64,000 nucleotides of DNA from Vulcanimicrobiota bacterium (GCA_019637395.1 JAHBVR010000019.1:83595-147594), one strand, 5' to 3'; numbered from the stretch's first letter, positions 34,642-44,069 are shown. Notes: generated by a model from the sequence alone, not told the origin. Made by a program: numbers and translations.

Positions 34642-35376
34642 TCAGCTGGCCTGGCGTAGCGATTGGGTCAACTGGAGAAAGACCGGGGCATTGGGGATGT
34701 CGCTGAAGGGCACGACGCGCCAGGTCTGACCGCCCCGCTTGCGCACCGTAAAGATGCCACCCGACAGGGTAATCGGCTCCAGCTCTTTCCAATTCTTCAG
34801 AGTACCGCTCATCTCCAGTCCCTGGTTGCTGATCTTGCAAGGCCCGAAGCACACCGACTCATTGCGGCGCAGGCGCTCGAAGGCTCGGCTGGCGGCGCGC
34901 GGGTAGACTTCTCGCTCCAATCGCTGCCCCAGGCGCTCCAGGTCGCGCAGACCTGAAGGAATCGCCACCTTACGACCGTCGGCCAGATGCAGAGTATATT
35001 CGTGGACGGTGGCAGCGCGGATACCGTTGACGGTGCGGGCCGTGACCTTGAGAGTCAGAAATTCCACATCTTCCCAGCGGAAGCGGTAGTGATGGCCGGA
35101 AATGTACAACTCCAGGCCCTCGCTGAAGAGGCGCAGGCGGGCGCCGCGATGGTAGGCCAGCGCCCAGCCGAAAATTAAGCTGCCCAGGCCGCACATCCCG
35201 CACACGATGGTGGCGGCGCGGCGCTGCTCATAAGCAATGGCCGCGGGCGTAAAAAGCAGATGGAGAATGTAGAAAAAAGCCACCAGCGTTCCCAACCACA
35301 GGAAGAAAGCGGAAAAGAGAAAGCGCCGGCTCATGGTGCGGGTCTCTTGCAATTCGCCCAGATGATCATAGGCCAT
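34642..35376 (-). CDS. Membrane protein, DUF6585-like
   Basis: 244 residues. Two helices lie at about 17-40 (FLFSAFFLWLGTLVAFFYIL) and 55-76 (ATIVCGMCGLGSLIFGWALA). The cytoplasmic part GARLRLFSEGLELYISGHHY onward, with HEYTLHLADGRKVAIPSG and the end VVPFSDIPNAPVFLQL, resembles the DUF6585/PH-like family. Function unknown. ATG 35334 is an equally good start. The gene is divergent from the DJ-1/PfpI gene. Confidence 0.6.
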   Translation of the reverse strand: MAYDHLGELQETRTMSRRFLFSAFFLWLGTLVAFFYILHLLFTPAAIAYEQRRAATIVCGMCGLGSLIFGWALAYHRGARLRLFSEGLELYISGHHYRFRWEDVEFLTLKVTARTVNGIRAATVHEYTLHLADGRKVAIPSGLRDLERLGQRLEREVYPRAASRAFERLRRNESVCFGPCKISNQGLEMSGTLKNWKELEPITLSGGIFTVRKRGGQTWRVVPFSDIPNAPVFLQLTQSLRQAS

Positions 35377-35491
35377 CCCGGTATTTTGGTAACTTGTTCC
35401 TCAGATTCCTTCGCCTCAGGGAACTCAGCCCGGCGAAGCGGGTTGGCTTTCCATGGGGGTCCATCACGCGTACCATTCAAGGAGAATTACC

Positions 35492-36031
35492 ATGAAAAAG
35501 ATTGCTATGCTCATGACCCAGGACTTTGAGGATTCCGAAGCCCGCAAACCTTACGAAGCAATGAAAGAAGCCGGATTTCAGGTCGACATCGTGGCGCCCC
35601 AGGCTGGCCAGACTCTTCAAGGCAAGAAAGGTGAATTCACCATCAAGTCCGATCTGGCCATTTCGCGGGCCCAGGCCGACGACTACGCAATGCTGGTCAT
35701 TCCGGGAGGCCATTCGCCCGAATCCCTGCGTCTAGAAGAAGGCGCCGTCGAATTCGTCAAAGCCTTCGGCACAAGCGGCAAACCCATCGCGGCCATCTGC
35801 CATGGGCCACAGTTGTTGATTTCGGCGGGCCTGGTCAGGGAGCGTAAAATGACCTGCTACAAAGCGGTGGCTATCGATCTCAAGAACGCGGGAGCCAGGT
35901 ATGAAGACAGCGCCCTGGTGGTGGACGGACCCTTCATCACCTCAAGGACGCCCGAAGACCTGCCGCAGTTCTGTGAGGCAATCCTGCAAGCCTTGCGCAC
36001 CCAACCCGCTCATCGCCAGGTTGGCCGCTGA
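35492..36031 (+). CDS. DJ-1/PfpI family protein (YhbO/PfpI type)
   Basis: 179 residues from ATG 35492 with AAGGAG seven bases upstream. Features of the PfpI group: MLMTQDFEDSEARKPYEAMK with the conserved Glu, YAMLVIPGGHSPESLR, the nucleophile elbow AAICHGPQLLISAGL with Cys-His, and the end VVDGPFITSRTPEDLPQFCE. The group includes glyoxalase III/deglycase-like enzymes and stress proteases. It acts in the cytoplasm. Confidence 0.88.
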   Translation: MKKIAMLMTQDFEDSEARKPYEAMKEAGFQVDIVAPQAGQTLQGKKGEFTIKSDLAISRAQADDYAMLVIPGGHSPESLRLEEGAVEFVKAFGTSGKPIAAICHGPQLLISAGLVRERKMTCYKAVAIDLKNAGARYEDSALVVDGPFITSRTPEDLPQFCEAILQALRTQPAHRQVGR

Positions 36032-36138
36032 AAAACTCTTTGTGGCGTCCGGGGGGATCCCGGCCACCACAAGATATAGGCCACCTGGCACAACCTGCCG
36101 ATCGTCGCTGACTGAAAACCGAGTCTTTCAGCAGCTTC

Positions 36139-37647
36139 CTAGGATTGCAGCGTATCCAGCAAGCGCTGAAACTCGGCGTTCTGTAAAGGGCGCTTTCCCC
36201 AGCGAATCAGGGTACAGCCCTCCGGCAAGCGCGGGTCCGGGTCTTCCACGCTCTGTAACAGGCCTCTCTCATAGACCCAGGTTTCTGAGTCACCGGTCCA
36301 ATTCAAGCCGACCTGAGCGTCAAACAGCATACTCGAGAACTGGCGAAACAGACCGTCTTTCGGCACCTTCCCGGGCATCAGTTGGCGCGGTACCGCCCGG
36401 CCATAGCAGTTGAAAAACTCGCGCTGCAGAGGGAAAACCAGGTCCAACAACGGCGCGGTGTCGGGGCCCCGTGAAAACACGGGAGTCCCGTCACCGAGCC
36501 GCAGTTCCCCTTCGGCCTCTCCGGCCACCGCCAGCCACTGTCGGCCCGAGTAGGCTGAGGCCGCCAACCCGAGGTCTATCGGCAGGGCCTGGGCCGGTCG
36601 CCGTATCCATTCGACCTCCAAGGGAGGGAGAGCCAGCACCAGTTGCTGGCGCAGACCCCACAAGGTAGCCCGGCTGGCAGGCTGACCGAGCGCTCCGGCC
36701 ACCCCCTGGGTAGCCACCACCTCCAGTTCCAACCGCAATAGCCATAATACCAGGTACTTGAGCAAGCGGAGAAAGGTCTCATCCTGGACCAACTTTTCGC
36801 CGCCCAGGTCGCTCTTCAGGGAATCGCACCAGAGCACCGCCTGATAGGGGTAGTTGGACTGCGGTCCAGCCACCCGTTCTCCCACTCCGGCCGACACCAG
36901 GACCAGTTCGCGCTCTTCCCCACCCAACAAGATCACTCCGTGGCAGTCCGGCTGCTCGGGGAAGTGCACCCTTCCCAAACATTGACTCGGTTCCACCCAA
37001 GGGATGGGCGGTCCATTCTGAATCAACAGACCGAAAGGAGCCGGCTGGAAAGAATAACGCTGCGCCGGACGGAGCAGCGGGGGACCGTAGATGCAGCGCT
37101 TGCGCAGCAACCCTTGAACCGCCTGGTAGGTCTTAGACAAACGGCCGGGCAGGAAAAACTCCCAGGCCGCTCTCTCCATGTCCAGGGAACTGTGGTTCTG
37201 AGCGGCAGCCGGCTCTACTCTCCAGCTTTGCCCCCGACGAAGCAGAGCGAAGTCTCCGCTGCAAAAGCGCAAGCAGCCGTGCTGCAGGTTGGCGGCCAGC
37301 AACAAGGCGTAACCCAGCGACTGGAGCCGGCGGGCTCCGGCATCCACCGCTGATTTGGCCAGCATGAGCGAGATGGATTCGAGTTCCTGGCGAGTAAACA
37401 ACTGGCCATCGAAATTGAACCTCAGCCAGGTCAGCTCGCGTTCCAGTTCAAAAGTAGTCGCCTCACCGAGCGAGGCTACCCGCATCAAGGCCAACACGAA
37501 GTGCTCGGGAGAACGGAGCTGAAACTTGCGCAGTTTTGCCATGCGCCGCTCCAGGTCGACCGTAAAAACCCCCTGGCTGTCGAGACTTGCGCCTGCATAG
37601 AAACCGGCGATAAATTCGTCGACGGAAGTGACATCCTGAAATTTCAT
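36139..37647 (-). CDS. Large hypothetical protein, possibly a degenerate HSP90-like ATPase fold
   Basis: 502 residues from ATG 37647. The N-terminal part (MAKLRKFQLRSPEHFVLALM, then LRFNFDGQLFTRQELESI and ALLLAANLQHGCLRFCSG) recalls GHKL/HSP90-like proteins: a basic helix, a helix with the E/N-x-x-D-A position, and an F-D-G-x-x-F-T-R-x-E-L segment. The ATP-binding Asn and Gly motifs are not clear. The remainder is mixed alpha/beta with many Leu and Pro and is not recognised. It stands alone on the minus strand. Confidence 0.5.
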   Translation of the reverse strand: MKFQDVTSVDEFIAGFYAGASLDSQGVFTVDLERRMAKLRKFQLRSPEHFVLALMRVASLGEATTFELERELTWLRFNFDGQLFTRQELESISLMLAKSAVDAGARRLQSLGYALLLAANLQHGCLRFCSGDFALLRRGQSWRVEPAAAQNHSSLDMERAAWEFFLPGRLSKTYQAVQGLLRKRCIYGPPLLRPAQRYSFQPAPFGLLIQNGPPIPWVEPSQCLGRVHFPEQPDCHGVILLGGEERELVLVSAGVGERVAGPQSNYPYQAVLWCDSLKSDLGGEKLVQDETFLRLLKYLVLWLLRLELEVVATQGVAGALGQPASRATLWGLRQQLVLALPPLEVEWIRRPAQALPIDLGLAASAYSGRQWLAVAGEAEGELRLGDGTPVFSRGPDTAPLLDLVFPLQREFFNCYGRAVPRQLMPGKVPKDGLFRQFSSMLFDAQVGLNWTGDSETWVYERGLLQSVEDPDPRLPEGCTLIRWGKRPLQNAEFQRLLDTLQS

Positions 37648-37733
37648 GCCGGCTAGTTTACAACATGGCAAGACCCGAAGCGCGCCCACATCTGGGCGAC
37701 CAGCTCTTTTCCCAGCGGAAGGGCCGTAGCCAG

Positions 37734-39581
37734 TTAATCTCCTAAAATCTGGAAAATACCCTCGATACGCCCCATCGGCGCCGATAGCTGCACTCCGGCA
37801 AAGTCGTTTTTCAACAACTGGAAGGTTTCACTGGCGATTTTCACACCCTCGGCGAAACCTTCTTCCTTGGTGGTGGTCTTGCGCATGCGCTCCAGGATGT
37901 CGTCGGGCACGCTACAACCCGGGACTTCGTTGTTCATAAACTCGGCGTTTCGGTAGGAAATGAGCGGCCAGATGCCACACAGGATAGGCAGCTTGATATG
38001 GCCGATGCGGGCCACGAATTTTTCTAAAATTCGTACGTCAAAGACGGGCTGGGTGACGATATAGTCGGCGCCGGCCTCCACTTTCCAGTCCAAACGGCGG
38101 ATTTCTTCATCCAGATTGAGCGCGCCCGGGTTGCAGCCCACCCCAATGTTGAAGGCGGTGGGCTCCCCGATGGGATTGCCGGCCAAATCAAGACCGTGGT
38201 TTAGCCGGTTGATCAGGTTGACCAACCCGATGGCGTCTACGTCGAAAACCGCGGTAGCGTCCGGGTAATTACCCAACTTGGGCGGATCGCCGGTGATGGC
38301 GATGAGGTTGCGAATGCCCAGCGCCCAGGCGCCCAGCAGGTCAGACTGCAGCCCGATCACATTGCGGTCGCGACAGGCCACGTGCAGCACCGGTTCAATA
38401 CCCACTTCGCGTTGAATCAGCGCCGTCATGGCCAGCGCCGACATGCGCGCGGAAGCGCGCGGACCGTCGGGAATGTTGATGGCGTCAATGCCGAAGTGGT
38501 GTAACTTGCGAGCTTTCTCGAGTTCCTTGAGGGGCGAGACACCGCGCGGCGAGACCAGTTCCACCAGGGTAACGAACTGCTTGCGCATCAACTTGTTGGC
38601 CAGACGTGACTTCTCGGCCATAGTGGCCACCTTGACCTCAATCGGAGCCTGAATCTGCAGACTGGCGGCCTGTTCCATTCGTTTGGCCGGCTGCAAGGCC
38701 GAAACCGCGCGCCGAATCGCCTTGATGTGGGTGATGTCGGTGCCGCAACAACCGCCCACAATGGAGGCCCCCGCCTGGATAAAGCGTTTGGAATACTCCG
38801 CCATATACTCGGGGGAAGTCATGTAAATGTTGCGTCCGCCCACCGTCTGGGGCAAGCCGGCGTTAGGTTGAATGGAAATGGGCAGCGGGGTCAGGTGTTT
38901 CATTTCCTCCAGGGCGTCCATCATGGCTTTGGGGCCCACCGAGCAGTTCATGCCGATAGCGTCCGGCTTGTATTCGGAAATCATGGCCACGAACTGCGAG
39001 AGCGGGGCCCCGCTGAGCAGGTGGCCGTCGTCGCCGATGGTGACCTGGACGATCAGCGGAAAATCGGGCGCCACTTCCCGCACGGCCTTCACCGCCTGCT
39101 CCAATTCGGGCAACATGTGAAAAGTCTCGAGAATGATCAGATTCACCCCTCCGTCGATCAAGCCCTGAACCTGCTCGCGAAAGGCGGCTCGCGCTTCATC
39201 CAGCGAAACCTTGCCCAGCGGCTCGATCTGAACTCCCAGGGGTCCCACCGATCCGGCCACCAGCGCCTTGTCGGCCGCCGCCGACACGGCGATCCTGGCG
39301 CCGGCCAGATTGACCTCATGAACGCGTTTTTCCAAGCCGTAGGGGGCCAGCTTATAGCGATTGGCCCCGAAAGTATTCGTCTCGATGACATCGGCGCCGG
39401 CGCTCACATACTCACGATGAACATCGCGAACCAGGTCGGCGTTCATCAAATTCAATTCATCAAAGCAAGTATTGATGAAGATGCCCTTGTCGTAGAGCGA
39501 AGTTCCCATCCCTCCGTCGAACACGATGATCTCCTGCTGGAGACGGTCGCGGAAGCTTTTAGCGCGAATCGTACTTTCCAT
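37734..39581 (-). CDS. Bifunctional homocysteine S-methyltransferase / 5,10-methylenetetrahydrofolate reductase
   Basis: 615 residues from ATG 39581. Residues 1-300 are a homocysteine-binding methyltransferase domain (IIVFDGGMGTSLYDKG; GADVIETNTFGANRYKL) with zinc Cys in GMNCSVGP and VGGCCGTD. Residues about 335-610 are a MetF-type TIM barrel (VTLVELVSPRGVSPLKELEK; IRNLIAITGDPPKLG; GADYIVTQPVFDVRILEKF). The fusion reduces methylene-THF and methylates homocysteine to methionine. The reading frame is open for 195 more codons upstream, but these lie over the divergent gene. AGGAAAG precedes the ATG. Confidence 0.9.
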   Translation of the reverse strand: MESTIRAKSFRDRLQQEIIVFDGGMGTSLYDKGIFINTCFDELNLMNADLVRDVHREYVSAGADVIETNTFGANRYKLAPYGLEKRVHEVNLAGARIAVSAAADKALVAGSVGPLGVQIEPLGKVSLDEARAAFREQVQGLIDGGVNLIILETFHMLPELEQAVKAVREVAPDFPLIVQVTIGDDGHLLSGAPLSQFVAMISEYKPDAIGMNCSVGPKAMMDALEEMKHLTPLPISIQPNAGLPQTVGGRNIYMTSPEYMAEYSKRFIQAGASIVGGCCGTDITHIKAIRRAVSALQPAKRMEQAASLQIQAPIEVKVATMAEKSRLANKLMRKQFVTLVELVSPRGVSPLKELEKARKLHHFGIDAINIPDGPRASARMSALAMTALIQREVGIEPVLHVACRDRNVIGLQSDLLGAWALGIRNLIAITGDPPKLGNYPDATAVFDVDAIGLVNLINRLNHGLDLAGNPIGEPTAFNIGVGCNPGALNLDEEIRRLDWKVEAGADYIVTQPVFDVRILEKFVARIGHIKLPILCGIWPLISYRNAEFMNNEVPGCSVPDDILERMRKTTTKEEGFAEGVKIASETFQLLKNDFAGVQLSAPMGRIEGIFQILGD

Positions 39582-39638
39582 GGGGCGCGCTTTCCTGGCT
39601 TGCAGGGTTTGACCTGCCCGGAGACAACTTGGGCCTTT

Positions 39639-40490
39639 ATGCTCTATGCCATCCGCCACGTGACCAAGTACCACTACGACCAGGACATTCAGGAGAATGT
39701 AATGGAAGTACGCAAACACCCGATTTCCAACGATCGTCAGCGCTGCCTGACGTTTTCTTTGAGCATGGATCCGGAAGTGCGCGTCTTTCGCTATCAAGAC
39801 CACCTGGGCAACGTGGTGCACCACTTCGACGTTCCCTGGGCCCACCACGAGGTGCAAATTGTCGGCGAATCCGTGGTTGAGGTGCGCAAGCCCGAGAGTA
39901 ACGGCAATTTGAGCTGGGACCAATTGGCCAAAAAGGTAGAGAGTCACGACTTCTATGACATGCTGGAGCCAACCGCCCTGGTGGACATGGCCACCGGCTT
40001 CGAAGGCATTGACTTCAAGGACTTTGAAACGCCCCACGATCTGGCCGTGGCCCTCTGCAAAATGGTGCGCGCCCAATTCGCTTATGAAAAGGCCAGTACT
40101 CAGGTGGACTCTTCCTCCACCCTGGTCATGCGCCAGAAGCGCGGCGTGAGCCAGGACTTCGCCCATGTCATGCTGAGCGTCTTACGTCAGGCCCGTATTC
40201 CCTGTCGCTACATTTCCGGCTATCGCTTTTCGCCCGAAGCGGCCGAGGTGGATACCTCGCACGCCTGGGTGGAGGCTTTTGTCAGCGAATCCGGCTGGCG
40301 CGGCTATGACCCGAGCCGGGGCGTGGTCACCGATGAAACCTATATCACCAACTGCGTGGGCCGCGACTACGCCGACTGTCCGCCTACCCGCGGTGTTTTC
40401 CGCGGTAACGCTCAGAGTACGCTCCGCTACGCCGTGCATGTCCGCCCGGCCGAAATACCAGCCCGTGAAGACCAGTTCGTTCGCTTCTAG
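39639..40490 (+). CDS. Transglutaminase-like protein with Ser in place of the catalytic Cys
   Basis: 283 residues from ATG 39639, 57 bases from the divergent methionine gene. The N-terminal domain (YAIRHVTKYHYDQDIQENVM; QDHLGNVVHHFDVP) is the bacterial transglutaminase-associated domain. The core has KRGVSQDFAHVMLSVLRQAR, VDTSHAWVEAFVSESGW and YDPSRGV. In relatives the first motif is G-V-C-Q-D-F; here the codon is AGC (Ser). The His and Asp are kept. Relatives are often linked to circularly permuted ATP-grasp genes; none is next door. The protein may be a binding or inactive form, or use Ser as nucleophile. Confidence 0.85.
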   Translation: MLYAIRHVTKYHYDQDIQENVMEVRKHPISNDRQRCLTFSLSMDPEVRVFRYQDHLGNVVHHFDVPWAHHEVQIVGESVVEVRKPESNGNLSWDQLAKKVESHDFYDMLEPTALVDMATGFEGIDFKDFETPHDLAVALCKMVRAQFAYEKASTQVDSSSTLVMRQKRGVSQDFAHVMLSVLRQARIPCRYISGYRFSPEAAEVDTSHAWVEAFVSESGWRGYDPSRGVVTDETYITNCVGRDYADCPPTRGVFRGNAQSTLRYAVHVRPAEIPAREDQFVRF

Positions 40491-40539
40491 TTTACACACC
40501 GGCCACACCCGAAAGGACTCCTTGCGTTAGGCTGGTGGG

Positions 40540-41481
40540 GTGAAAATCGCCACCCCTCCTGCCCCATCTTCCCAACGCCGGCGCAACTCGGCTGAGCACG
40601 CCAAAGTGCTCGACGGCATCGACTTCAACAAGTTCAAGCCGGCCAAGCATTTCAGCCAGGATAATGCCGATATCCTGGGCCGTCTCTCCAGTGGCTCTTA
40701 TTGCGATCCCGAGGATCAGCAAGCTCATCTGCCCTCTTCGGTGCGCTTCACTTTTTTAGACTCCAAGAATAACGCCAGCCTGGGCATCCCCGCTGCCGAC
40801 TCGGGCACCCAGGTCACCCTGATCGAAACCAAGAAGGCGCTGCTGGTGGCGGCCCGCGGTACTACCCCGCCTTGGAATCAAGAAAACTCGGATGATTCCG
40901 AATGGAAAGATTTCGAGACCGATATGGTGGCGGTGCCGGTGACCAACTACGATCATTCCGGCAAGGTGCACAAGGGCTTCAAAGACGGAGCCGACGGCAT
41001 CTGGGACCAGCTCAAGCCGCATCTCCAGTCGGCCCTAAAAACCCACAAGGCTATCCATATGGCCGGTCACAGCCTGGGCGGTGCCATCGCCCTGTTGCTG
41101 GCTGACCGTATGGTCTTCGAGACGGGCGCCATTCCCGAATCGGTGATTCGCCTGGGTGCTCCCGATACCGGTTGGGCCGAGCAGGCCAGGCACCTCGAAG
41201 CTGTGGGTATCGCCCAGCGCTGCTACGACTTCAAGAACTGCACCGACCCCGTGCCCGGTATTCTGAAGGGCAGCGTGGAAGCGGGCAAGGAAATCTACTT
41301 CAACCGGCACGGCCTGGCCGACATCAGCGGCGGCGACCACAAGCTGGACAAAACCCTGGGCGCCGGCGGCGACATCTACCACGGCCACCCCGACCCCACC
41401 CACCGCCACGCCTGCCTGGCCTACAACGCGCTCATTTCCAGCCGCGACAACACGGCCGTGCTCAAGCAAGTCGAGAACTGA
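40540..41481 (+). CDS. Class 3 lipase-like alpha/beta hydrolase
   Basis: 313 residues from GTG 40540. After about 40 polar residues the fold begins. TLIETKKALLVAARGTTPP is the strand before the oxyanion region, VHKGFKDGADGIWDQLKPHL the lid/helix region, AIHMAGHSLGGAIALLLADR carries the nucleophile Ser, NCTDPVPGI the Asp, and HPDPTHRHACL the likely His. This is the lipase class 3 order. There is no signal peptide. A soluble esterase or lipase acting inside the cell or exported by a non-Sec route is possible. Confidence 0.82.
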   Translation: MKIATPPAPSSQRRRNSAEHAKVLDGIDFNKFKPAKHFSQDNADILGRLSSGSYCDPEDQQAHLPSSVRFTFLDSKNNASLGIPAADSGTQVTLIETKKALLVAARGTTPPWNQENSDDSEWKDFETDMVAVPVTNYDHSGKVHKGFKDGADGIWDQLKPHLQSALKTHKAIHMAGHSLGGAIALLLADRMVFETGAIPESVIRLGAPDTGWAEQARHLEAVGIAQRCYDFKNCTDPVPGILKGSVEAGKEIYFNRHGLADISGGDHKLDKTLGAGGDIYHGHPDPTHRHACLAYNALISSRDNTAVLKQVEN

Positions 41482-41508
41482 CGCACACACCCATTAGCAA
41501 CGAAGAAG

Positions 41509-42024
41509 TTAGCTAAGCTTCTGGCGCACCACTTCCAGACTGCTGGTGACCACCGCCGAGGCGACGGTGGCGACGGCCACACCACCGAGGCCGCCGATAG
41601 CGCCGGCCAGCCCGCACAGAGTGCCGCCCAATCCGCCGCAGACAGCGCCCCCAACGAATCCAGCCGCGCCGAAAGCTACGGCCTTGGGCAGATTTTTAGC
41701 CGGGGTTTCGCGTAGCGGGTGCTGGCCCTGGCGCACGTTATGGAAGACGCGTTCAGCGCTATGAGTACCCACTACCGCGCCGGAAGCCACCGCCGCGTAT
41801 TTGACGCCGGCAGCGGGAATTCGCAAGCTATGACCGATGGCGCCCATGGCGGAAGTGGAAGCGCCCAATGCCGCGCCCTTGAGGGCGGCCACACCGACGG
41901 CTTTCCAGTTCAGGCCTTCGTCCTCGGGTTCAAGCGGCGCAGTCGCCGGAGCCGGAGCCGCCGGAGGTTTCACGGCGGGCAGGCGGCTGAGGGTACCGGG
42001 AGTTCTTTGGTTCTGAATCTGCAT
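41509..42024 (-). CDS. Hypothetical protein with glycine-zipper hydrophobic helices
   Basis: 171 residues. The first 45 are Pro/Ala-rich and disordered. The remainder alternates Gly/Ala/Val-rich hydrophobic segments: AVGVAALKGAALGASTSAMG, KYAAVASGAVVGTHSAERVF, and a long one from AVAFGAAGFVGGAVCGGLGG through LAGAIGGLGGVAVATVASAV. Gly-x-x-x-Gly zippers suggest membrane insertion or oligomerisation. ATG 42024 is behind AGGAGAG. Not recognised. Confidence 0.55.
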   Translation of the reverse strand: MQIQNQRTPGTLSRLPAVKPPAAPAPATAPLEPEDEGLNWKAVGVAALKGAALGASTSAMGAIGHSLRIPAAGVKYAAVASGAVVGTHSAERVFHNVRQGQHPLRETPAKNLPKAVAFGAAGFVGGAVCGGLGGTLCGLAGAIGGLGGVAVATVASAVVTSSLEVVRQKLS

Positions 42025-42158
42025 TGGACACTCTCCTTAGAAAGCGTCGCTCCACGGTGGGGACCTGTATGGCCCTCTCCCTTAGAGCATAGCGCCAACC
42101 CGAGCTGATTTTTTGAACAGGAAATGAACGGACGACCATCATCCAGAAGCGTTTCCCA

Positions 42159-42647
42159 ATGAACATTCGCAGTTATCAAGAGGATGATGCCGCGGCCGTC
42201 TGGGGAATTCTCGAACCCGTCATCCGGGCGGGGGAAACCTACACCTTGGACCGCGACCTGACTCGTGAACAGGCACTGGCCTACTGGCTGGCTCACGAGG
42301 TCTGGGTGGCCGAATTGGACGGCGTGGTGGCCGGTACTTACTACCTGAAACGGAACCAGGCCGGCGGCGGAAGCCACGTTTGCAACTGCGGCTACATGAC
42401 TTCGGCGGCCTTCCAGGGGCGGGGATTGGCGCGCGAGATGTGCCGCCACTCCATGCAAAGGGCTCGGGAGCAAGGCTTCCGGGCCATGCAGTTCAACTTT
42501 GTAGTGACCTCCAACCAGGGAGCTGTCCATCTCTGGCTCAAGCTCGGCTTTCGCGAGGTCGGTCGCCTACCTGGAGCCTTCCTGCATCCGAGCCTGGGCT
42601 ACCAGGACGCTCTGGTCATGTTCAGGGAGCTTGAGCGGCACGGATAG
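42159..42647 (+). CDS. GNAT-family N-acetyltransferase
   Basis: 162 residues. MNIRSYQEDDAAAVWGILEP is the usual GNAT N-terminus. The acetyl-CoA site is FQGRGLAREMCRHSMQRARE (Q-x-x-G-x-G/A), with strand beta-4 YMTSAAF before it. FNFVVTSNQGAVHLWLKLGF and the end REVGRLPGAF resemble small-molecule or amino-acid acetyltransferases. Substrate unknown. It is followed by the MFS gene on the same strand with a 57-base gap. Confidence 0.85.
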   Translation: MNIRSYQEDDAAAVWGILEPVIRAGETYTLDRDLTREQALAYWLAHEVWVAELDGVVAGTYYLKRNQAGGGSHVCNCGYMTSAAFQGRGLAREMCRHSMQRAREQGFRAMQFNFVVTSNQGAVHLWLKLGFREVGRLPGAFLHPSLGYQDALVMFRELERHG

Positions 42648-42704
42648 GCATGGGCTCGCAGCTCCGCTTCGAGGAACTATTTTTGCAAGAAAGAATGAGC
42701 GGCC

Positions 42705-44036
42705 ATGCGTTGGCCTTGGGGAATGTCCGGTTATCAATGGACGGTGGTTTTTGCCGCCTGGTTGGGCTGGGGCTTCGATATCATTGATGCTCTCCTGTTC
42801 AACTACGTAGCCGCCAAGTGCATTCCGACGCTGCTCCACCTCAAGCTCGGTTCGCCCGAGGCGGCCCTGGCCACCAAACAGTGGGTGGCGGGCATGGCTT
42901 CGATTCTGCTGATTGGTTGGGCGGTCGGGGGAATTTTCTTCGGCTGGTTGGCCGACAAAATTGGGCGTTCTCGCACCCTGCTGCTGACTATTATTCTCTA
43001 CTCGCTGGGCACGGCGCTGTGCGCCGCCGCACCCAACGTGCAGTTCCTGGTCTTCTGCCGCATCCTGTCCAGCCTGGGTATTGGTGGCGAATGGGCCGCC
43101 GGCGCCTCCATGGTTTCGGAGGTCGTGCCAGCCGAAAAGCGCGCCAACGCCGGAGCGCTGCTCTACACCTCGGCACCCTTCGGGCTGGTTTGCGCCGCCC
43201 TGATCAACAAACTGGTCACCGGCATCTGGCTGCCCGATCACCCCGACTATTCCTGGCGCGTCGTTTTCCTTTTCGGCCTGTTGCCCGCCCTGGCCGCCGC
43301 GGCCCTGCGCCTGGTCTTGAAAGAACCCGAGGCCTTCAACCAGGAGGGGGACCGAAATCCCCAGATTGGCGAGTTGTTCAGCCCGCAGCTGCTTCCCATC
43401 ACCCGGAGCGGGTTTTTGATGGCTCTGACGGCCCTGGTCAGTTGGTGGACCTTGAGCACCTTCCAGGCTCCTCTTTCGGCCGCCCTGGCCGAAATGCACG
43501 CCAAAGACCTGGGCCTGACCGGCCACGAGACAGCTGCCTTAGCGACCAGTTGGCAACTGCTGGCCACCGTTTGTTTCAGCCTCGGCGGCGGGATCGGCAC
43601 TTTGCTGACCGTGCCCTTTGCCAATCGCTTCGGGCGCAAGACCATGTTCGGGGTCTACTACTCGGCTTCGGTGGTAGCCATCATGGCCACTTTCGGTTTG
43701 CCCCTGTCACCGCTCTGGCGCATTTACATGCAGTTTTTTCTAGGTCTCACCGTCTTCGGCGTCTTCGGAAGCTTTACTTACTACCTTCCAGAGCTTTTTC
43801 CCACCCGGCTGCGGGCCACCGGCTCGGGCTTCTGCTACAACGTGGGGCGCGTCATCACCGCTTTTGGCCCCTACCTCGTCAGCGCCGTGTCCAAAGGAGG
43901 AGTGGACAAGATGGAGAGCACCTTATTCTGGGTTTTCCTGGTGCCACTCTTTGGAGTACTGGCGCTGCCCTGGGTCATCGAGACCAAAGGCTACCGGCCT
44001 GACGCAGGAACCGAACGGGCTTCCCTTCAACCATAG
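42705..44036 (+). CDS. MFS transporter (SHS/aromatic-acid or sugar-acid type)
   Basis: 443 residues with twelve predicted membrane helices. Motif A is GWLADKIGRSRTLLLTIILY between helices 2 and 3, and SLGIGGEWAAGASMVSEVVP is the R-x-x-x-G-x-G-x-E-W loop of the SHS/NanT group. The second half carries PFANRFGRKTMFGVYYSASV and FTYYLPELFPTRLRATGSGF. These transporters are proton symporters of organic or sugar acids. It is in the same direction as the GNAT gene, but a shared pathway is unproven. Confidence 0.85.
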   Translation: MRWPWGMSGYQWTVVFAAWLGWGFDIIDALLFNYVAAKCIPTLLHLKLGSPEAALATKQWVAGMASILLIGWAVGGIFFGWLADKIGRSRTLLLTIILYSLGTALCAAAPNVQFLVFCRILSSLGIGGEWAAGASMVSEVVPAEKRANAGALLYTSAPFGLVCAALINKLVTGIWLPDHPDYSWRVVFLFGLLPALAAAALRLVLKEPEAFNQEGDRNPQIGELFSPQLLPITRSGFLMALTALVSWWTLSTFQAPLSAALAEMHAKDLGLTGHETAALATSWQLLATVCFSLGGGIGTLLTVPFANRFGRKTMFGVYYSASVVAIMATFGLPLSPLWRIYMQFFLGLTVFGVFGSFTYYLPELFPTRLRATGSGFCYNVGRVITAFGPYLVSAVSKGGVDKMESTLFWVFLVPLFGVLALPWVIETKGYRPDAGTERASLQP

Positions 44037-44069
44037 CTTCACACAAAGATAATCAGAACGGAGATTCCT

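Noticed and set aside
36106..36131. Hairpin CTGAAAACC...TTTCAG as a terminator
   Set aside because: The stem is short with a wide loop and there is no T run on either strand.
39582..40166. 195 extra upstream codons for the homocysteine methyltransferase/MTHFR gene
   Set aside because: They are antisense to the transglutaminase-like gene and unlike the family; ATG 39581 has its own ribosome site and gives the normal N-terminus.
42818..44002. A 394-codon open frame inside the MFS gene
   Set aside because: Same strand, other frame; Arg/Pro/Gly-rich product with no motifs, while the overlapping frame encodes a clear twelve-helix transporter.
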